From contig CADCPP010000060.1 of NCBI GenBank assembly GCA_902803355.1, forward strand, positions 1 to 16,048: 16,048 bases of DNA. Direction: 5' to 3'. This stretch comes from an uncultured Lachnospiraceae bacterium (lineage in GTDB: Bacteria; Bacillota; Clostridia; Lachnospirales; Lachnospiraceae). The notes under the pieces were generated by a model. The model worked only from the letters and a program-made list of their open reading frames with translations. It had not been told where the DNA came from and searched no databases. Shown one piece after another: positions 1-8,200 of the stretch (the stretch's first letter is position 1; each line of letters starts with the position of its first letter). The position numbers and the translations under genes are program-made.

Positions 1-612
1 ACGGCCGATACCCTGCGTCCCTGCCTGCAGATCCTGAAGACGGCCCCCGGCGTGAAGACCGTTTCCTCGTTCTTCCTGATGATCGTTCCGAACTGCCCTT
101 ACGGCGAGAACGGCACCCTGGTCTTCGCAGACTGCGGTCTGGTGCAGAACCCGACCCCGGCCGAGCTGTCTACCATCGCGGGCTCCAGCGCCGCCACCTT
201 TGAGAAGATGGTCGGCAAGACGCCGCGCGTGGCACTGCTTTCGCACTCCACCATGGGCTCCGCCAAGCACGATGACGTGACCAAGGTCGTGGAAGCGGTG
301 AAGCTGGCGAAGGAAGAATATCCGCAGTACCTGATCGACGGCGAGCTGCAGCTTGACGCGGCCATCGTTCCGAAGGTAGGCGCCACCAAGGCTCCGAACA
401 GCCAGGTAGCCGGCCGCGCGAACGTGCTGGTCTTCCCGGATCTGGATGCCGGCAACATCGGCTACAAGCTGGTGCAGCGCTTTGCGAACGCGGAGGCGTA
501 CGGCCCCATCTGCCAGGGTCTTGCCAAGCCCGTGAACGATCTGTCCCGCGGCTGCTCTGCCGAGGATATCGTGGGCGTCGTGGCCATCACTGCCGTCCAG
601 GCTCAGGCGTAA
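1..612 (+). CDS. pta: Phosphate acetyltransferase (Pta), C-terminal part
   Basis: Phosphotransacetylase interconverts acetyl-CoA plus phosphate and acetyl phosphate plus CoA in the cytoplasm; with acetate kinase it yields ATP and acetate. The reading frame is open from the first base of the window, so the 5' end lies upstream. The 203 visible residues are about the last 60% of a usual protein of some 330 residues. Family-typical stretches seen are NCPYGENGTL, the HSTMGSAKH segment, LDAAIVPKVGATKAP, ANVLVFPDLDAGNIGYK and PVNDLSRGCSAEDIV near the end. An internal GTG at 52 is not the start, because conserved Pta sequence precedes it. A strong terminator follows directly. The partner ackA begins 15 kb downstream at 15698 instead of being adjacent. 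Confidence 0.95.
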   Translation, partial: TADTLRPCLQILKTAPGVKTVSSFFLMIVPNCPYGENGTLVFADCGLVQNPTPAELSTIAGSSAATFEKMVGKTPRVALLSHSTMGSAKHDDVTKVVEAVKLAKEEYPQYLIDGELQLDAAIVPKVGATKAPNSQVAGRANVLVFPDLDAGNIGYKLVQRFANAEAYGPICQGLAKPVNDLSRGCSAEDIVGVVAITAVQAQA

Positions 613-641
613 GAGACCGTTTGTCTTAACGATCCGCATAC

Positions 642-669
642 AAAAAAGCCGCCCCCGGGCGGCTTTTTT
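642..669. terminator. Bidirectional intrinsic terminator between pta and brnQ
   Basis: A GC-rich stem (GCCGCCC at 648-654 paired with GGGCGGC at 657-663, in practice with a CCCG tetraloop) is flanked by six A on the left and six T on the right. It therefore has a U-tract whichever strand is transcribed, and it sits between the convergent ends of pta and brnQ. Confidence 0.93.
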
Positions 670-683
670 GCTTGGTGAAGCAT

Positions 684-2012
684 TTATACAGCTTTCTGCT
701 CGGTCATCTGTACAGGACCGATGAGCTGCGGCGCGGCTTCGGTCTTTCCGGGGATCAGCGCTCCGATCATTCCGCCGATCACGGCCGGGAAGACCCAGAC
801 GAAACCGAGATCGTACAGCGGCAGCCGGGTGACAAAGGCAAACGGCAGACCAAAGCCGTAGCCCACATCAAGCAGCATGGGAATCACCGCCCCGAGCGCG
901 GCGCCCAGAAAGACGCTGCTCTTCCGGATCTTTTCGCTGAAGAAAGAGAGGAAGATCTGTGTCAGCAGCAGCGGATAGAGAACGGAAAGCAGCGGGCCGG
1001 CCAGACGGATCATGGCGGAAATGCCCAGGTTGCTGATGAGCATGCTGAGCACGCAGATGATGAGAACCAGTGTGGTGTACGAAACGCGGTCCTTGAAGCG
1101 CCCGGCAAAATAGGAGGCGGCCGAACTGACCAGACCGACTGCCGTAGTCAGGCAGGCAAAGAAGACGATCAGCGCAAGCAGCACGACCCCGAATTTTTTC
1201 AGCAGAAGCTCGGTGACCAGCACCACCAGATCCGCGTGCCCGATCTCACCGAGTCCGAGGTTCGACGCCGTTGCCCCGAGATAGGCCAGCCCGCCGTAGA
1301 CCAGAAAGAGGGCGGCAGCGGCCACGATCCCTGCCTTGCCGATCAGCTTCATCTGCGATTTCTTATCTTCATACCCTTTATCCTGCACGGTCTTCATGAT
1401 CACGATGGTGATCGCAAGCGCGCCCAGAACGTCCATGGTCTGATAGCCGTTCAGAAAGCCTTCCTTTAAGGCATTCACGCCTGCCTGCGCTTCGGAAATG
1501 GAACCGATCGGTGAAAGCACGCCCTTCACGCAGAGCACGGCAATGGTGAGGAGAAGCATAGGGGTAAGATATTTGCCGACGATATCCACGACCTTGCCTG
1601 GCCGGATGGTGAGCAGGGCGACCAACAGGAAGAACAGCAGGCCGAAGACCCAGGAACTGACGCCGGGAAAGAGGACGTGCACTCCCATCTCGAAGGTGGT
1701 AGCGCAGGTGCGGGGGATGCAGAGTGCCGGCCCCACGATGGCCATCACGATATCCAGACAGAGATAGGCGGCGCGGCGCGGAAGGCGGCCGAGGATACAC
1801 TTGTCTGTCCCGATCCTGACCATGGCGAGAACCGTCAGGATCGCGAGGCCCGCATCGGCCAGAACAAAAAAGGCCAGAGCAGGGAACCATTTCGTTCCGC
1901 ACTCCAGACCCAGATAAGGAGGAAAGATGAGATTACCTGCGCCGAAAAACACGGCAAACAGAGCAAAACCGACAACGATGAAATCGCCTTTTCCGGGCCT
2001 GCTTTTTCCCAT
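684..2012 (-). CDS. brnQ: Branched-chain amino acid transport system II carrier (BrnQ, LIVCS family)
   Basis: This is a secondary carrier that imports leucine, isoleucine and valine with a cation across the cytoplasmic membrane. The 442-residue length is normal for the family, and the protein is almost entirely hydrophobic with about twelve predicted membrane segments. The N-terminus carries the family signature FFGAGNLIFPP at residues 22-32. The start is supported by CCTCCTT on the plus strand at 2019-2025, which reads AAGGAGG on the coding strand with 6 bases of spacing. A promoter lies upstream at 2093-2121. The gene is convergent with pta and divergent from the MetH-activation-like gene. 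Substrate preference among the branched-chain amino acids cannot be read from sequence. No T-box leader is visible: the inferred 5' leader is only about 75 bases. Confidence 0.93.
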   Translation of the reverse strand: MGKSRPGKGDFIVVGFALFAVFFGAGNLIFPPYLGLECGTKWFPALAFFVLADAGLAILTVLAMVRIGTDKCILGRLPRRAAYLCLDIVMAIVGPALCIPRTCATTFEMGVHVLFPGVSSWVFGLLFFLLVALLTIRPGKVVDIVGKYLTPMLLLTIAVLCVKGVLSPIGSISEAQAGVNALKEGFLNGYQTMDVLGALAITIVIMKTVQDKGYEDKKSQMKLIGKAGIVAAAALFLVYGGLAYLGATASNLGLGEIGHADLVVLVTELLLKKFGVVLLALIVFFACLTTAVGLVSSAASYFAGRFKDRVSYTTLVLIICVLSMLISNLGISAMIRLAGPLLSVLYPLLLTQIFLSFFSEKIRKSSVFLGAALGAVIPMLLDVGYGFGLPFAFVTRLPLYDLGFVWVFPAVIGGMIGALIPGKTEAAPQLIGPVQMTEQKAV

Positions 2013-2092
2013 GACAAACCTCCTTGCCGACGCATGGCGCCGCGCTGCAGTGATCGATTATTCAGATACGAAAACAACTTTTTCCTGATAAA

Positions 2093-2121
2093 AATATAGC
2101 AGAGATCGGAAAAACGTGCAA
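2093..2121 (-). promoter_or_regulatory. Predicted sigma-A-type promoter of brnQ
   Basis: On the minus strand TTGCAC (plus coordinates 2116-2121) is followed after exactly 17 bases by TATATT (2093-2098). Transcription would start near 2086 and leave a leader of about 75 bases before the brnQ ATG. Both boxes are close to the vegetative consensus. Confidence 0.65.
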
Positions 2122-2137
2122 ATCGGCGCATTTTTTC

Positions 2138-2171
2138 TTTGTGAAAACAAAAGCACTTGAAGTTTCACAAA
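2138..2171. repeat. Spaced inverted repeat in the brnQ / 2345 divergent region
   Basis: TTTGTGAAA (2138-2146) is repeated as its exact inverse TTTCACAAA (2163-2171) with 16 bases between. It lies just upstream of the brnQ -35 box (2116-2121) and about 100 bases upstream of the promoter for the 2345 gene. No T-tract follows on either strand, so it does not look like a terminator; a regulator-binding site is the simplest reading. The rest of the 2013-2344 gap holds the two promoters and the two ribosome binding sites. I see no gene or riboswitch in it. Confidence 0.5.
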
Positions 2172-2272
2172 AAGAGAATTCCATGGCTTCCGGAAAAGAC
2201 GGGACAGACCAGGCCTTCGGCCGGCGGAGGGATCGTGATGAGAAGTTGATTTGTACGAAACGCGGCGGCATC

Positions 2273-2300
2273 TTGCATTTTAGCCGGGATATGATAAAAT
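2273..2300 (+). promoter_or_regulatory. Predicted promoter for the 2345-3527 gene pair
   Basis: TTGCAT (2273-2278) and TAAAAT (2295-2300) are separated by 16 bases, and a TG at 2292-2293 makes an extended -10 element. The transcript would start near 2307 and reach the AAAGGAGGT ribosome binding site at 2332-2340. Confidence 0.6.
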
Positions 2301-2344
2301 CATAGCATCGTGAGGACAGTCAGAAACTGACAAAGGAGGTCCAT

Positions 2345-2914
2345 ATGTCATTACAGTTTCGTATTCCGCTGCCGAATGAAGAAGAGATCCTCCGCCGCGC
2401 CGCCTGCCGTCAGCCTTCGGAAGAAGAGCGCGGGCTGATGCGGGAATGCCTGCGCGACGCCGGATATCTGATCGATTATCATATCACGGAGCGCAACCGT
2501 CCGTTTTCCCTGCTGAAGCAGATGGCAGAAGAAGCTCCGGAAAATTTCTCTCCAGGATTCCTTGTTAATGACCTTAAAGACTGCGATTCTGTGATCATTT
2601 TCACGGCATCTCTGGGTGCGGCCATCAAAGAAGAGGTGGAAGAGGACGGGGAGCCGGAAAAAAGGATCTTTTATCAGGCGATCTGCGCGGAACGTCTGGA
2701 TGCGCTCTGCGAGGCATACTGCGACGTCAAGGAAAAACAGTTGAACGAAGCGGGGGCATATATCACACCGCACTATCCGTTTTTCTGGGAAGGCGTGCAG
2801 GAAGATGCCTACACCACCACTCGCGTCATCGGGATCAGTCTGGATCCGCAGTCACACGCACCGGAACGCTGCCGGACCTGCTTTGTGCAGAACTGTCCGA
2901 GCCGCAGCGAATAA
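2345..2914 (+). CDS. MetH activation-domain-like small protein
   Basis: This 189-residue cytoplasmic protein resembles stand-alone versions of the S-adenosylmethionine-binding activation domain of B12-dependent methionine synthase, which reductively re-methylates the cobalamin cofactor. Supporting features are the CDSVIIFTASLG segment (80-91), an Ala/Leu-rich helix with LDALCEAYCD (118-127), an ITPHYPFF stretch (140-147) where the domain normally has its SAM motif, then RVIGISL, and a C-terminal CxxCxxxxC set (C176, C179, C184) followed by PSR. The usual Arg-x-x-x-Gly-Tyr SAM motif is not intact, so SAM binding is uncertain. The start has an excellent AAAGGAGGT site 4 bases before ATG. maf follows after 25 bases, so the two are probably co-transcribed. 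The family assignment is from memory of the domain and is moderate; the protein could act on another corrinoid enzyme or have lost activity. Confidence 0.55.
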   Translation: MSLQFRIPLPNEEEILRRAACRQPSEEERGLMRECLRDAGYLIDYHITERNRPFSLLKQMAEEAPENFSPGFLVNDLKDCDSVIIFTASLGAAIKEEVEEDGEPEKRIFYQAICAERLDALCEAYCDVKEKQLNEAGAYITPHYPFFWEGVQEDAYTTTRVIGISLDPQSHAPERCRTCFVQNCPSRSE

Positions 2915-2939
2915 GTAAACAGGAAAAAGGAAAACACAA

Positions 2940-3527
2940 ATGGCAGGAACAAAACAGGAAACGCCAAAAAAGAAAGACATCATTCTGGCCTCCGGCTCGC
3001 CGCGCCGCAAGCAGCTGCTGAAGATGGCCGGGCTGAAATTCAGTGTGGTCCCGGCAGACGTTCCGGAGATCGTTCCGGATGACGTCCCGCCGGAAAAAGA
3101 ATCGGAGTTTCTGGCCGCCGTCAAGGCAGGCTATATTCTTTCACAAAACAAGAAGGATCTGGTGATCGGCGCAGATACCACCGTGCTCTGCGAAGGACGT
3201 GTGCTGGGAAAGCCGAAGGATAAAGAGGAAGCAAAGGAGATGCTCCGCTTTCTGTCCGGCAAGACCCATGAGGTCTATACCGGCGTGGCCATCGTGACGG
3301 AAGAAACCAATGAGACCTTTACCTCGGTCACAAAGGTCGAATTCTATGAGCTGACGGATGAGGAGATCGACTGGTATGTCTCTACCGGCGAGCCGATGGA
3401 CAAGGCCGGCGCGTACGGCATTCAGGGCTTTGGCTGCCGGCTGGTGAAGGGGATCGTGGGAGATTACTTTACGGTCATGGGCTTGCCCATCGCCGAAGTG
3501 GCAAGGCGCGTGGAAAAACTGCGGTAA
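2940..3527 (+). CDS. maf: Maf-family nucleoside triphosphate pyrophosphatase
   Basis: Maf proteins hydrolyse non-canonical or excess nucleoside triphosphates to the monophosphate plus pyrophosphate; overexpression of the Bacillus protein blocks septum formation. The 195-residue protein shows the N-terminal substrate-binding SGSPRR (18-23), GADTTV (77-82) with the probable catalytic Asp79, GKPKDKEEA (90-98), SGKTHEVYTGV (106-116) and the late DKAGAYGIQG stretch. The Gln in this last motif is typical of the dTTP/UTP pyrophosphatase branch (YhdE type), so that specificity is likely but inferred. About twelve charged residues precede the usual family start. The ATG at 2940 has AGGAAAAAGG 9 bases upstream, so this start is reasonable. 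The gene is second in a pair with the MetH-activation-like gene and ends at a hairpin cluster shared with the serpin. Confidence 0.92.
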   Translation: MAGTKQETPKKKDIILASGSPRRKQLLKMAGLKFSVVPADVPEIVPDDVPPEKESEFLAAVKAGYILSQNKKDLVIGADTTVLCEGRVLGKPKDKEEAKEMLRFLSGKTHEVYTGVAIVTEETNETFTSVTKVEFYELTDEEIDWYVSTGEPMDKAGAYGIQGFGCRLVKGIVGDYFTVMGLPIAEVARRVEKLR

Positions 3528-3553
3528 AAAACCTTCCCCTCACGCGGGGAAGG
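3526..3553 (-). terminator. Second terminator for the serpin transcript
   Basis: The stem CCTTCCCC (3532-3539) / GGGGAAGG (3546-3553) encloses a six-base loop. On the minus strand it is followed by six T (plus-strand A at 3526-3531), whereas on the plus strand no U-run follows directly. It therefore works best on transcripts coming from the serpin. It overlaps the last bases of maf. Confidence 0.75.
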
Positions 3554-3570
3554 CAGAAAAAAGTCTAACG

Positions 3571-3605
3571 AAAAGAGGGCAGTCCGATGAGAACTGCCCT
3601 CTTTT
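3571..3605. terminator. Bidirectional terminator between maf and the serpin gene
   Basis: A perfect 13-bp stem pairs AAAAGAGGGCAGT (3571-3583) with its inverse at 3593-3605 around a nine-base loop. The A-rich and T-rich arm ends give a short U-run on both strands, which fits its place between convergent genes. Confidence 0.85.
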
Positions 3606-3613
3606 ATGCTTTC

Positions 3614-4993
3614 TTATTTGCTGATCTCGTTCACGGTCCCGATGAAAATGGGCAGCTCGGTCTCGCAGTCCACGATCATATACAGGAACGGGCGGTCCAG
3701 GATGACTTCCTTGGGCGGTTCCATGATGGCGGTTGCGCCCATGACTTCCACGACAGTCACGGCGGCCGCCCGGGTACCAGCCTCACACACCTCGATAAAG
3801 GTCTTGTGGATCACATCACCGATGAAGAGCGGCGTATCCTCGCTCATGCCGGAGAAGTCGGCGAAATCGGGACGGGAAGTATCAGAAACAAAGGCGTTGA
3901 CCATGCCCATATCCTGCAGCCGTGCCTTCAGGGAGGCGGAATAGTCGTAGCTGAACTTCGGCAGGCCGGCGTTCACTTTCGTATGAACAACTCTGCTTAG
4001 AACGGAGGAAAGCTTTTCCCCGTCCAGAGAAGCCACAAAGTCATCCAGAGAAACGCCTTCGTCCGGAAGGATCGCCACAAATTTGTAGCCGGCGCCGTCA
4101 TAGTATTTCGCAAAGCCGGTATAGCCGTTTCCCTTGTAATAGTCGTTCTCCGAGGAATACATCATGTCCACGGTCTGCTTGCTGCCGTCTGCCTTCGTGA
4201 AGTCCGCCTGCTGCACGGAATAGTCGGCATAGGGGCTTGCCCATTTTGCGTCAAAGCAGAGGGCATTGATGAGCAGCATGCGGGCGTCTTCGTCAAGGTC
4301 CTGAATGACCTCGGTGATCATGTCGTCTGTCTGTTTTGCGACCCAGCCGTTGACCTCCGCCACGGCGGCAGGATCAAAGGGAAGCCTGTAGATGGACGAG
4401 TGATACCAGCTGACCGTCTTTTTCAGAAAGTCTTCCCGAACGGAAAAATCCTCTTTGTCGTTGATCCACAGTGAATCGGCGATGGCAAGTCTTGCCTGTA
4501 CGGAGGAGGGAAGGCTCTTCACATAGGCATACAGATAGGCGTTCAGATCCTCCATGCTCATGCCGTTTCCCAGAACGTCCAGCATCTGCCGCAGCGTTTC
4601 GTTTTCCGCACCGTTCGCCGTCATGGCAAGCGCAAGAACGATGGAAAGCGGAGAGACCAGGCAGTTGCCTTGATCCGCGGCGTAGGAGCGGCGGAAGATC
4701 TCAGCGGCAAAGCGGTACTGTGACAGGGTAAATGTCTCATCCGCGTCCTTGCCGCTTACCGGATCGGCCGTGATCTCTTCGGTAAGATTGCCGGCTTTCA
4801 CGACTCCGGGAGATACGTGCGCCGTGGTGCTTTCTTTTGCGGGGGAAGTGGTTTCGGCCTTTGCCGTGCTTTCGCGCGCGGAAGAGGAGGCGCCGGTCTG
4901 TGCGGGACTCTGCCCGCAGGCGCCTAAAGAAAGCAGCATACTGATCATAAGGACAGATGCCGTAATACGATGAATGAGGGTTTTGCGGTTCAT
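3614..4993 (-). CDS. Serpin family serine protease inhibitor, predicted lipoprotein
   Basis: Serpins trap serine or cysteine proteases by offering a bait loop that, once cut, inserts into the inhibitor's own beta sheet. The 459-residue product starts with a lipoprotein signal peptide whose lipobox LGAC places the lipidated Cys at residue 26. A Ser/Thr/Ala-rich tether of about 55 residues follows, then a full-length serpin fold from about residue 85 (NCLVSPLSIVLALAM early, NALCFDAKWASP mid-protein). The reactive loop begins at Glu404 with hinge EAGTRAAAVT, matching the inhibitory consensus Gly-Thr-x-Ala-Ala-Ala. Counting from the P15 Gly406 puts P1 near Ala420 in MGATAIM, so a small-residue, elastase-like target is likely. 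The loop is some four residues longer than in antitrypsin, so the exact P1 is uncertain. RBS AAAGGAG lies at 5003-5009 on the coding strand. It probably sits on the outer face of the membrane. The gene is transcribed alone. Confidence 0.93.
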   Translation of the reverse strand: MNRKTLIHRITASVLMISMLLSLGACGQSPAQTGASSSARESTAKAETTSPAKESTTAHVSPGVVKAGNLTEEITADPVSGKDADETFTLSQYRFAAEIFRRSYAADQGNCLVSPLSIVLALAMTANGAENETLRQMLDVLGNGMSMEDLNAYLYAYVKSLPSSVQARLAIADSLWINDKEDFSVREDFLKKTVSWYHSSIYRLPFDPAAVAEVNGWVAKQTDDMITEVIQDLDEDARMLLINALCFDAKWASPYADYSVQQADFTKADGSKQTVDMMYSSENDYYKGNGYTGFAKYYDGAGYKFVAILPDEGVSLDDFVASLDGEKLSSVLSRVVHTKVNAGLPKFSYDYSASLKARLQDMGMVNAFVSDTSRPDFADFSGMSEDTPLFIGDVIHKTFIEVCEAGTRAAAVTVVEVMGATAIMEPPKEVILDRPFLYMIVDCETELPIFIGTVNEISK

Positions 4994-5127
4994 GGATATC
5001 GTCTCCTTTGCAGGTGTCAGCGGCTGGTGTCGCTTCTGAATATCATACAGATAAGGGCAGAAAAGTGCTTCAGTTTATAAAAATTTTATTTTTTCGCAAA
5101 CCCTGGGATCCGGCGGTGTTTTGGCCT

Positions 5128-5162
5128 TCTTCCCGGCTTTGCAGACATCTTCCCGGCTTGCA
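5128..5162 (+). repeat. Direct repeat upstream of the ftsK promoter
   Basis: TCTTCCCGGCTTTGCA (5128-5143) recurs as TCTTCCCGGCTTGCA (5148-5162), identical except for one missing T, with the copies offset by 20 bases. The second copy ends 8 bases before the predicted -35 box of ftsK. The offset is close to two helical turns, so two proteins could bind the same face of the DNA; a chance local duplication is the alternative. Confidence 0.6.
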
Positions 5163-5170
5163 TTTCCGAC

Positions 5171-5199
5171 TTTACAAACCACCTGACTTGGGATAAAAT
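5171..5199 (+). promoter_or_regulatory. Predicted promoter of the ftsK-mur-priA-def block
   Basis: TTTACA (5171-5176) and TAAAAT (5194-5199) are separated by the ideal 17 bases. Transcription would begin near 5206, at the edge of the leader hairpin and about 44 bases before the ftsK GTG. Confidence 0.7.
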
Positions 5200-5200
5200 A

Positions 5201-5227
5201 TAACCATCTATGGGCAGCCATAGGTTA
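5201..5227 (+). promoter_or_regulatory. Hairpin or palindrome at the 5' end of the ftsK leader
   Basis: CTATGG (5208-5213) and CCATAG (5218-5223) form a perfect stem with a GCAG loop. TAAC (5201-5204) and GTTA (5224-5227) could extend it past a three-base bulge. It covers the predicted transcription start and stops about 6 bases before the GATGGAGG ribosome binding site. It could be an operator, or a 5' stem that stabilises the messenger. Confidence 0.5.
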
Positions 5228-5249
5228 TTTGTGATGGAGGTCGAACTTC

Positions 5250-8200
5250 GTGGCATCAGGTGCGAAGACAAAAACAGCGAATAAAAAGACGGCGGGGAAG
5301 AAGAGCACAGGAGCAAAGCGCTCCTCTTCAGCTGCGTCTTCATCAAAAAAGAGCAGCGCGGCAAGGCGGAAGGAAACACTGGCAAAGCAGCAGAAGAAGA
5401 GGGAGATCCGCAACGATCTGATCCTTCTGTTTGCCATGGTGATCACTATTCTGCTTTTCCTTGCGCTATTTGACCGGATCGGCGCCCTGGGGAGAGTGCT
5501 GGCCGCCTTCGAGTTCGGGATCTTCGGCTCGCTCGCTTACGTCTTTGCCTTTTTTATTTTGCTGGCCGCGATCTATCTGATCTACAGGAGCGAAGCGTAT
5601 CCGCTGCACAGCTGGGGCAGAGTGCTGCTGGCCTTTGTGATGCTGACGCTGCTGGCCGGGATGTTTGAGCTTTCCGGCAGCAAAGGCTCGCTGCTTTCCT
5701 CGCTTGGCGCTTACTATCGGCAGGGCAAGGTCCTGCGGCTCTCGGGCGGCTTTTTCGGCGGCTTCTGGTGCCGTCTGCTGGTCCCCGCGCTGGGAAAGGT
5801 AGGCGCCTGGATCGTCTGCATCGCCCTGTTTTTAGGCTGCCTGATGCTGATCCTCGGCAGAGCGATCTTTACGGGGCTCGGACGCCGCGGCGGCAAAGTC
5901 GTGAATACCATTAAAGAAGAAAGCACCCGCTATAAGAGCGCGGCAGAGGACAGACGCCTGAAGGCGCAGCTGCGCGTGGAAGAGCGCGAACGCGCAAGAG
6001 CGGAAGAAAGAGCGGCCAGGGCCAAAGCGGAAAACGAGGAACGGCAGGCTGTACTCGCGAAGATCGCGGCGCAGCAGGAAGCAAGACGCAAGGCGGAAGA
6101 AGCTTCGGCGAAAGCGCAGCCGGTCCGTCTGAATGAAGTCCGGACCAAAGAGCCGAAGCCGCTCTTGCGCGGCCAGCAGGAAAGCATGCTGAAGGCGCAG
6201 GCCGAAGAACGCGCCCGCGCGCAGATGAAGGCAGATGCGGACCGCAAGTATGCCGAAAAGTCTTCCGGCTGGCAGCAGGGCAGCTTTACCGATGACAGCC
6301 CACTGGTCAGCGCCAGTCCCTTGAATGAACTGATGCAGGAAATGGATCAGGCGTCGGGCGTGAAAAAAGAGACCCGCACCATCCGGGAGATCGAACGGCT
6401 GGATGAAAAAAAGAGCGCGCCGGGAACGCAGCGCGAGTTATATTCGGACGATGTCGTGATGAGCGGCCGTGACCATATGCTGGCTTCGGACTACAAGGCG
6501 ACCGGGCGACCCACTCAAAGCTACGGAAACCGCGCGGCGGCAGCCGTTGCCGGAGAGGTGCTGGCAAAAGAGACTGCGGAAGCGGAACGCGCCGGCGGAA
6601 AGACTCTGGCGGGAGCTGCTGCAGGCAGCGGCGCCGTGAAGGCCGCAAGGCCCGACCTGCGCATCCGCTACAGCCAGCCCGATGCCGGGACGGCGTTCGG
6701 AGAAAGTGAGATCCTGGAGCGCGAAGCCGCAGCAGCCTCCGCATCGGCGGGAAAATTGCCTTCAGCTTCGGCCGGGCGGTCCATCGTGGCTACCGGCAGG
6801 GAAGAGGCAGAGGAAGTGTTTGAAGATCCGCGCGAAGTCGTTGCCCGGCTTTCGGAGACCGGAAAAAATACGGTGGCCACCTCTGCGGACTCGATCTGGA
6901 ATACGAATAAAGAACGGAGCGGCTCCGGAAGCGCGACCTTCACGGAAAGCGGAAAAGCTGCAGAGCCTGCAGCAGCGCCGGCGAACCGGCCTTCAACCAG
7001 GACGTCGGCTCCCGGAAAGAGCGGTGAAAAGTCTGCAGCGGAAAGCAGCGCATCGGCCACGCTTCCCGCTTCGCCCGCGCCGAAAAAAGAATACAAGCTG
7101 CCTCCGGTCAGCCTGCTGTCCCGCGGCAAGAGCAGCGGCGGCATGAAAGAGAGCGACCTGCGCCGCACGGCAAAGGTCCTGGAAGATACCCTTGCGGAAT
7201 TTGGTGTCGCGGCCACGGTGACCGACGTATCCTGCGGTCCGTCCGTGACGCGTTATGAACTGAAGCCGGAACAGGGCGTGCGGGTCAGCCGCATCGCGTC
7301 CCTTTCGGATGATATCAAGCTGGCGCTTGCGGCTACTGAGATCCGCATCGAGGCACCCATCCCGGGCAAATCCGCGGTCGGCATCGAGGTGCCGAACAGC
7401 GAAAACCAGACCGTTTACCTGCGCACGCTGATCGAATCGGAAGAACTCGCCAAGATGCATTCCAAGATCGCCTTTGCCGTTGGCCAGGATATCGGCGGCG
7501 CCATGGTGGTGGCGGATCTGGCGAAGATGCCGCACCTTCTGATCGCCGGCGCGACGGGCTCCGGCAAATCCGTCTGCATCAACTCCCTGATCTTAAGCCT
7601 GCTCTACCGCACCAAGCCGGACGAAGTGCAGATGATCATGATCGATCCCAAGGTCGTGGAGCTGAGCGTCTACAACGGGATCCCGCACCTGCGCATCCCC
7701 GTGGTGACGGATGCCAAGCTGGCGGCGGACGCCTTAAACGGCGCAGTCAAGGAAATGACAAGGCGCTACAAGCTCTTTGCCGACCTCAATGTGCGCGACA
7801 TCAAGGGCTACAATACGAAGATCCGGGAGAATCCCGAAGAATATGAAGGACAGGAGATCCTGCCGCAGATCGTCATTATCGTGGACGAATTTGCGGATCT
7901 GATGATGGTCTCCAAGCAGGACGTGGAGCAGTCTGTCTGCCGTCTGGCGCAGCTCGCCCGCGCGGCAGGCATTCATCTGGTCCTGGCCACGCAGAGGCCT
8001 TCGGTCGATGTCATCACCGGCCTGATCAAGGCCAATATCCAGTCGAGGATCGCGCTGGCGGTGTCCTCCGGCGTGGACTCCCGCACCATCATCGATATGA
8101 ACGGCGCGGAGAAGCTTTTGGGCAAAGGCGACATGCTCTTTTATCCGACCGGCTATCCGAAGCCCGTGCGCGTGCAGGGCTGCTGGGTGAGCGATGACGA

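Noticed and set aside
672..1469. A 265-codon plus-strand frame opposite brnQ
   Set aside because: BrnQ on the other strand is unambiguous. This frame is a His/Gln/Asp/Arg-rich, low-hydrophobicity product without a motif, beginning just after a terminator with no ribosome binding site.
2138..2171. Reading the inverted repeat as a CRP site
   Set aside because: TGTGA and TCACA are 20 bases apart, whereas CRP half sites are 6 apart.
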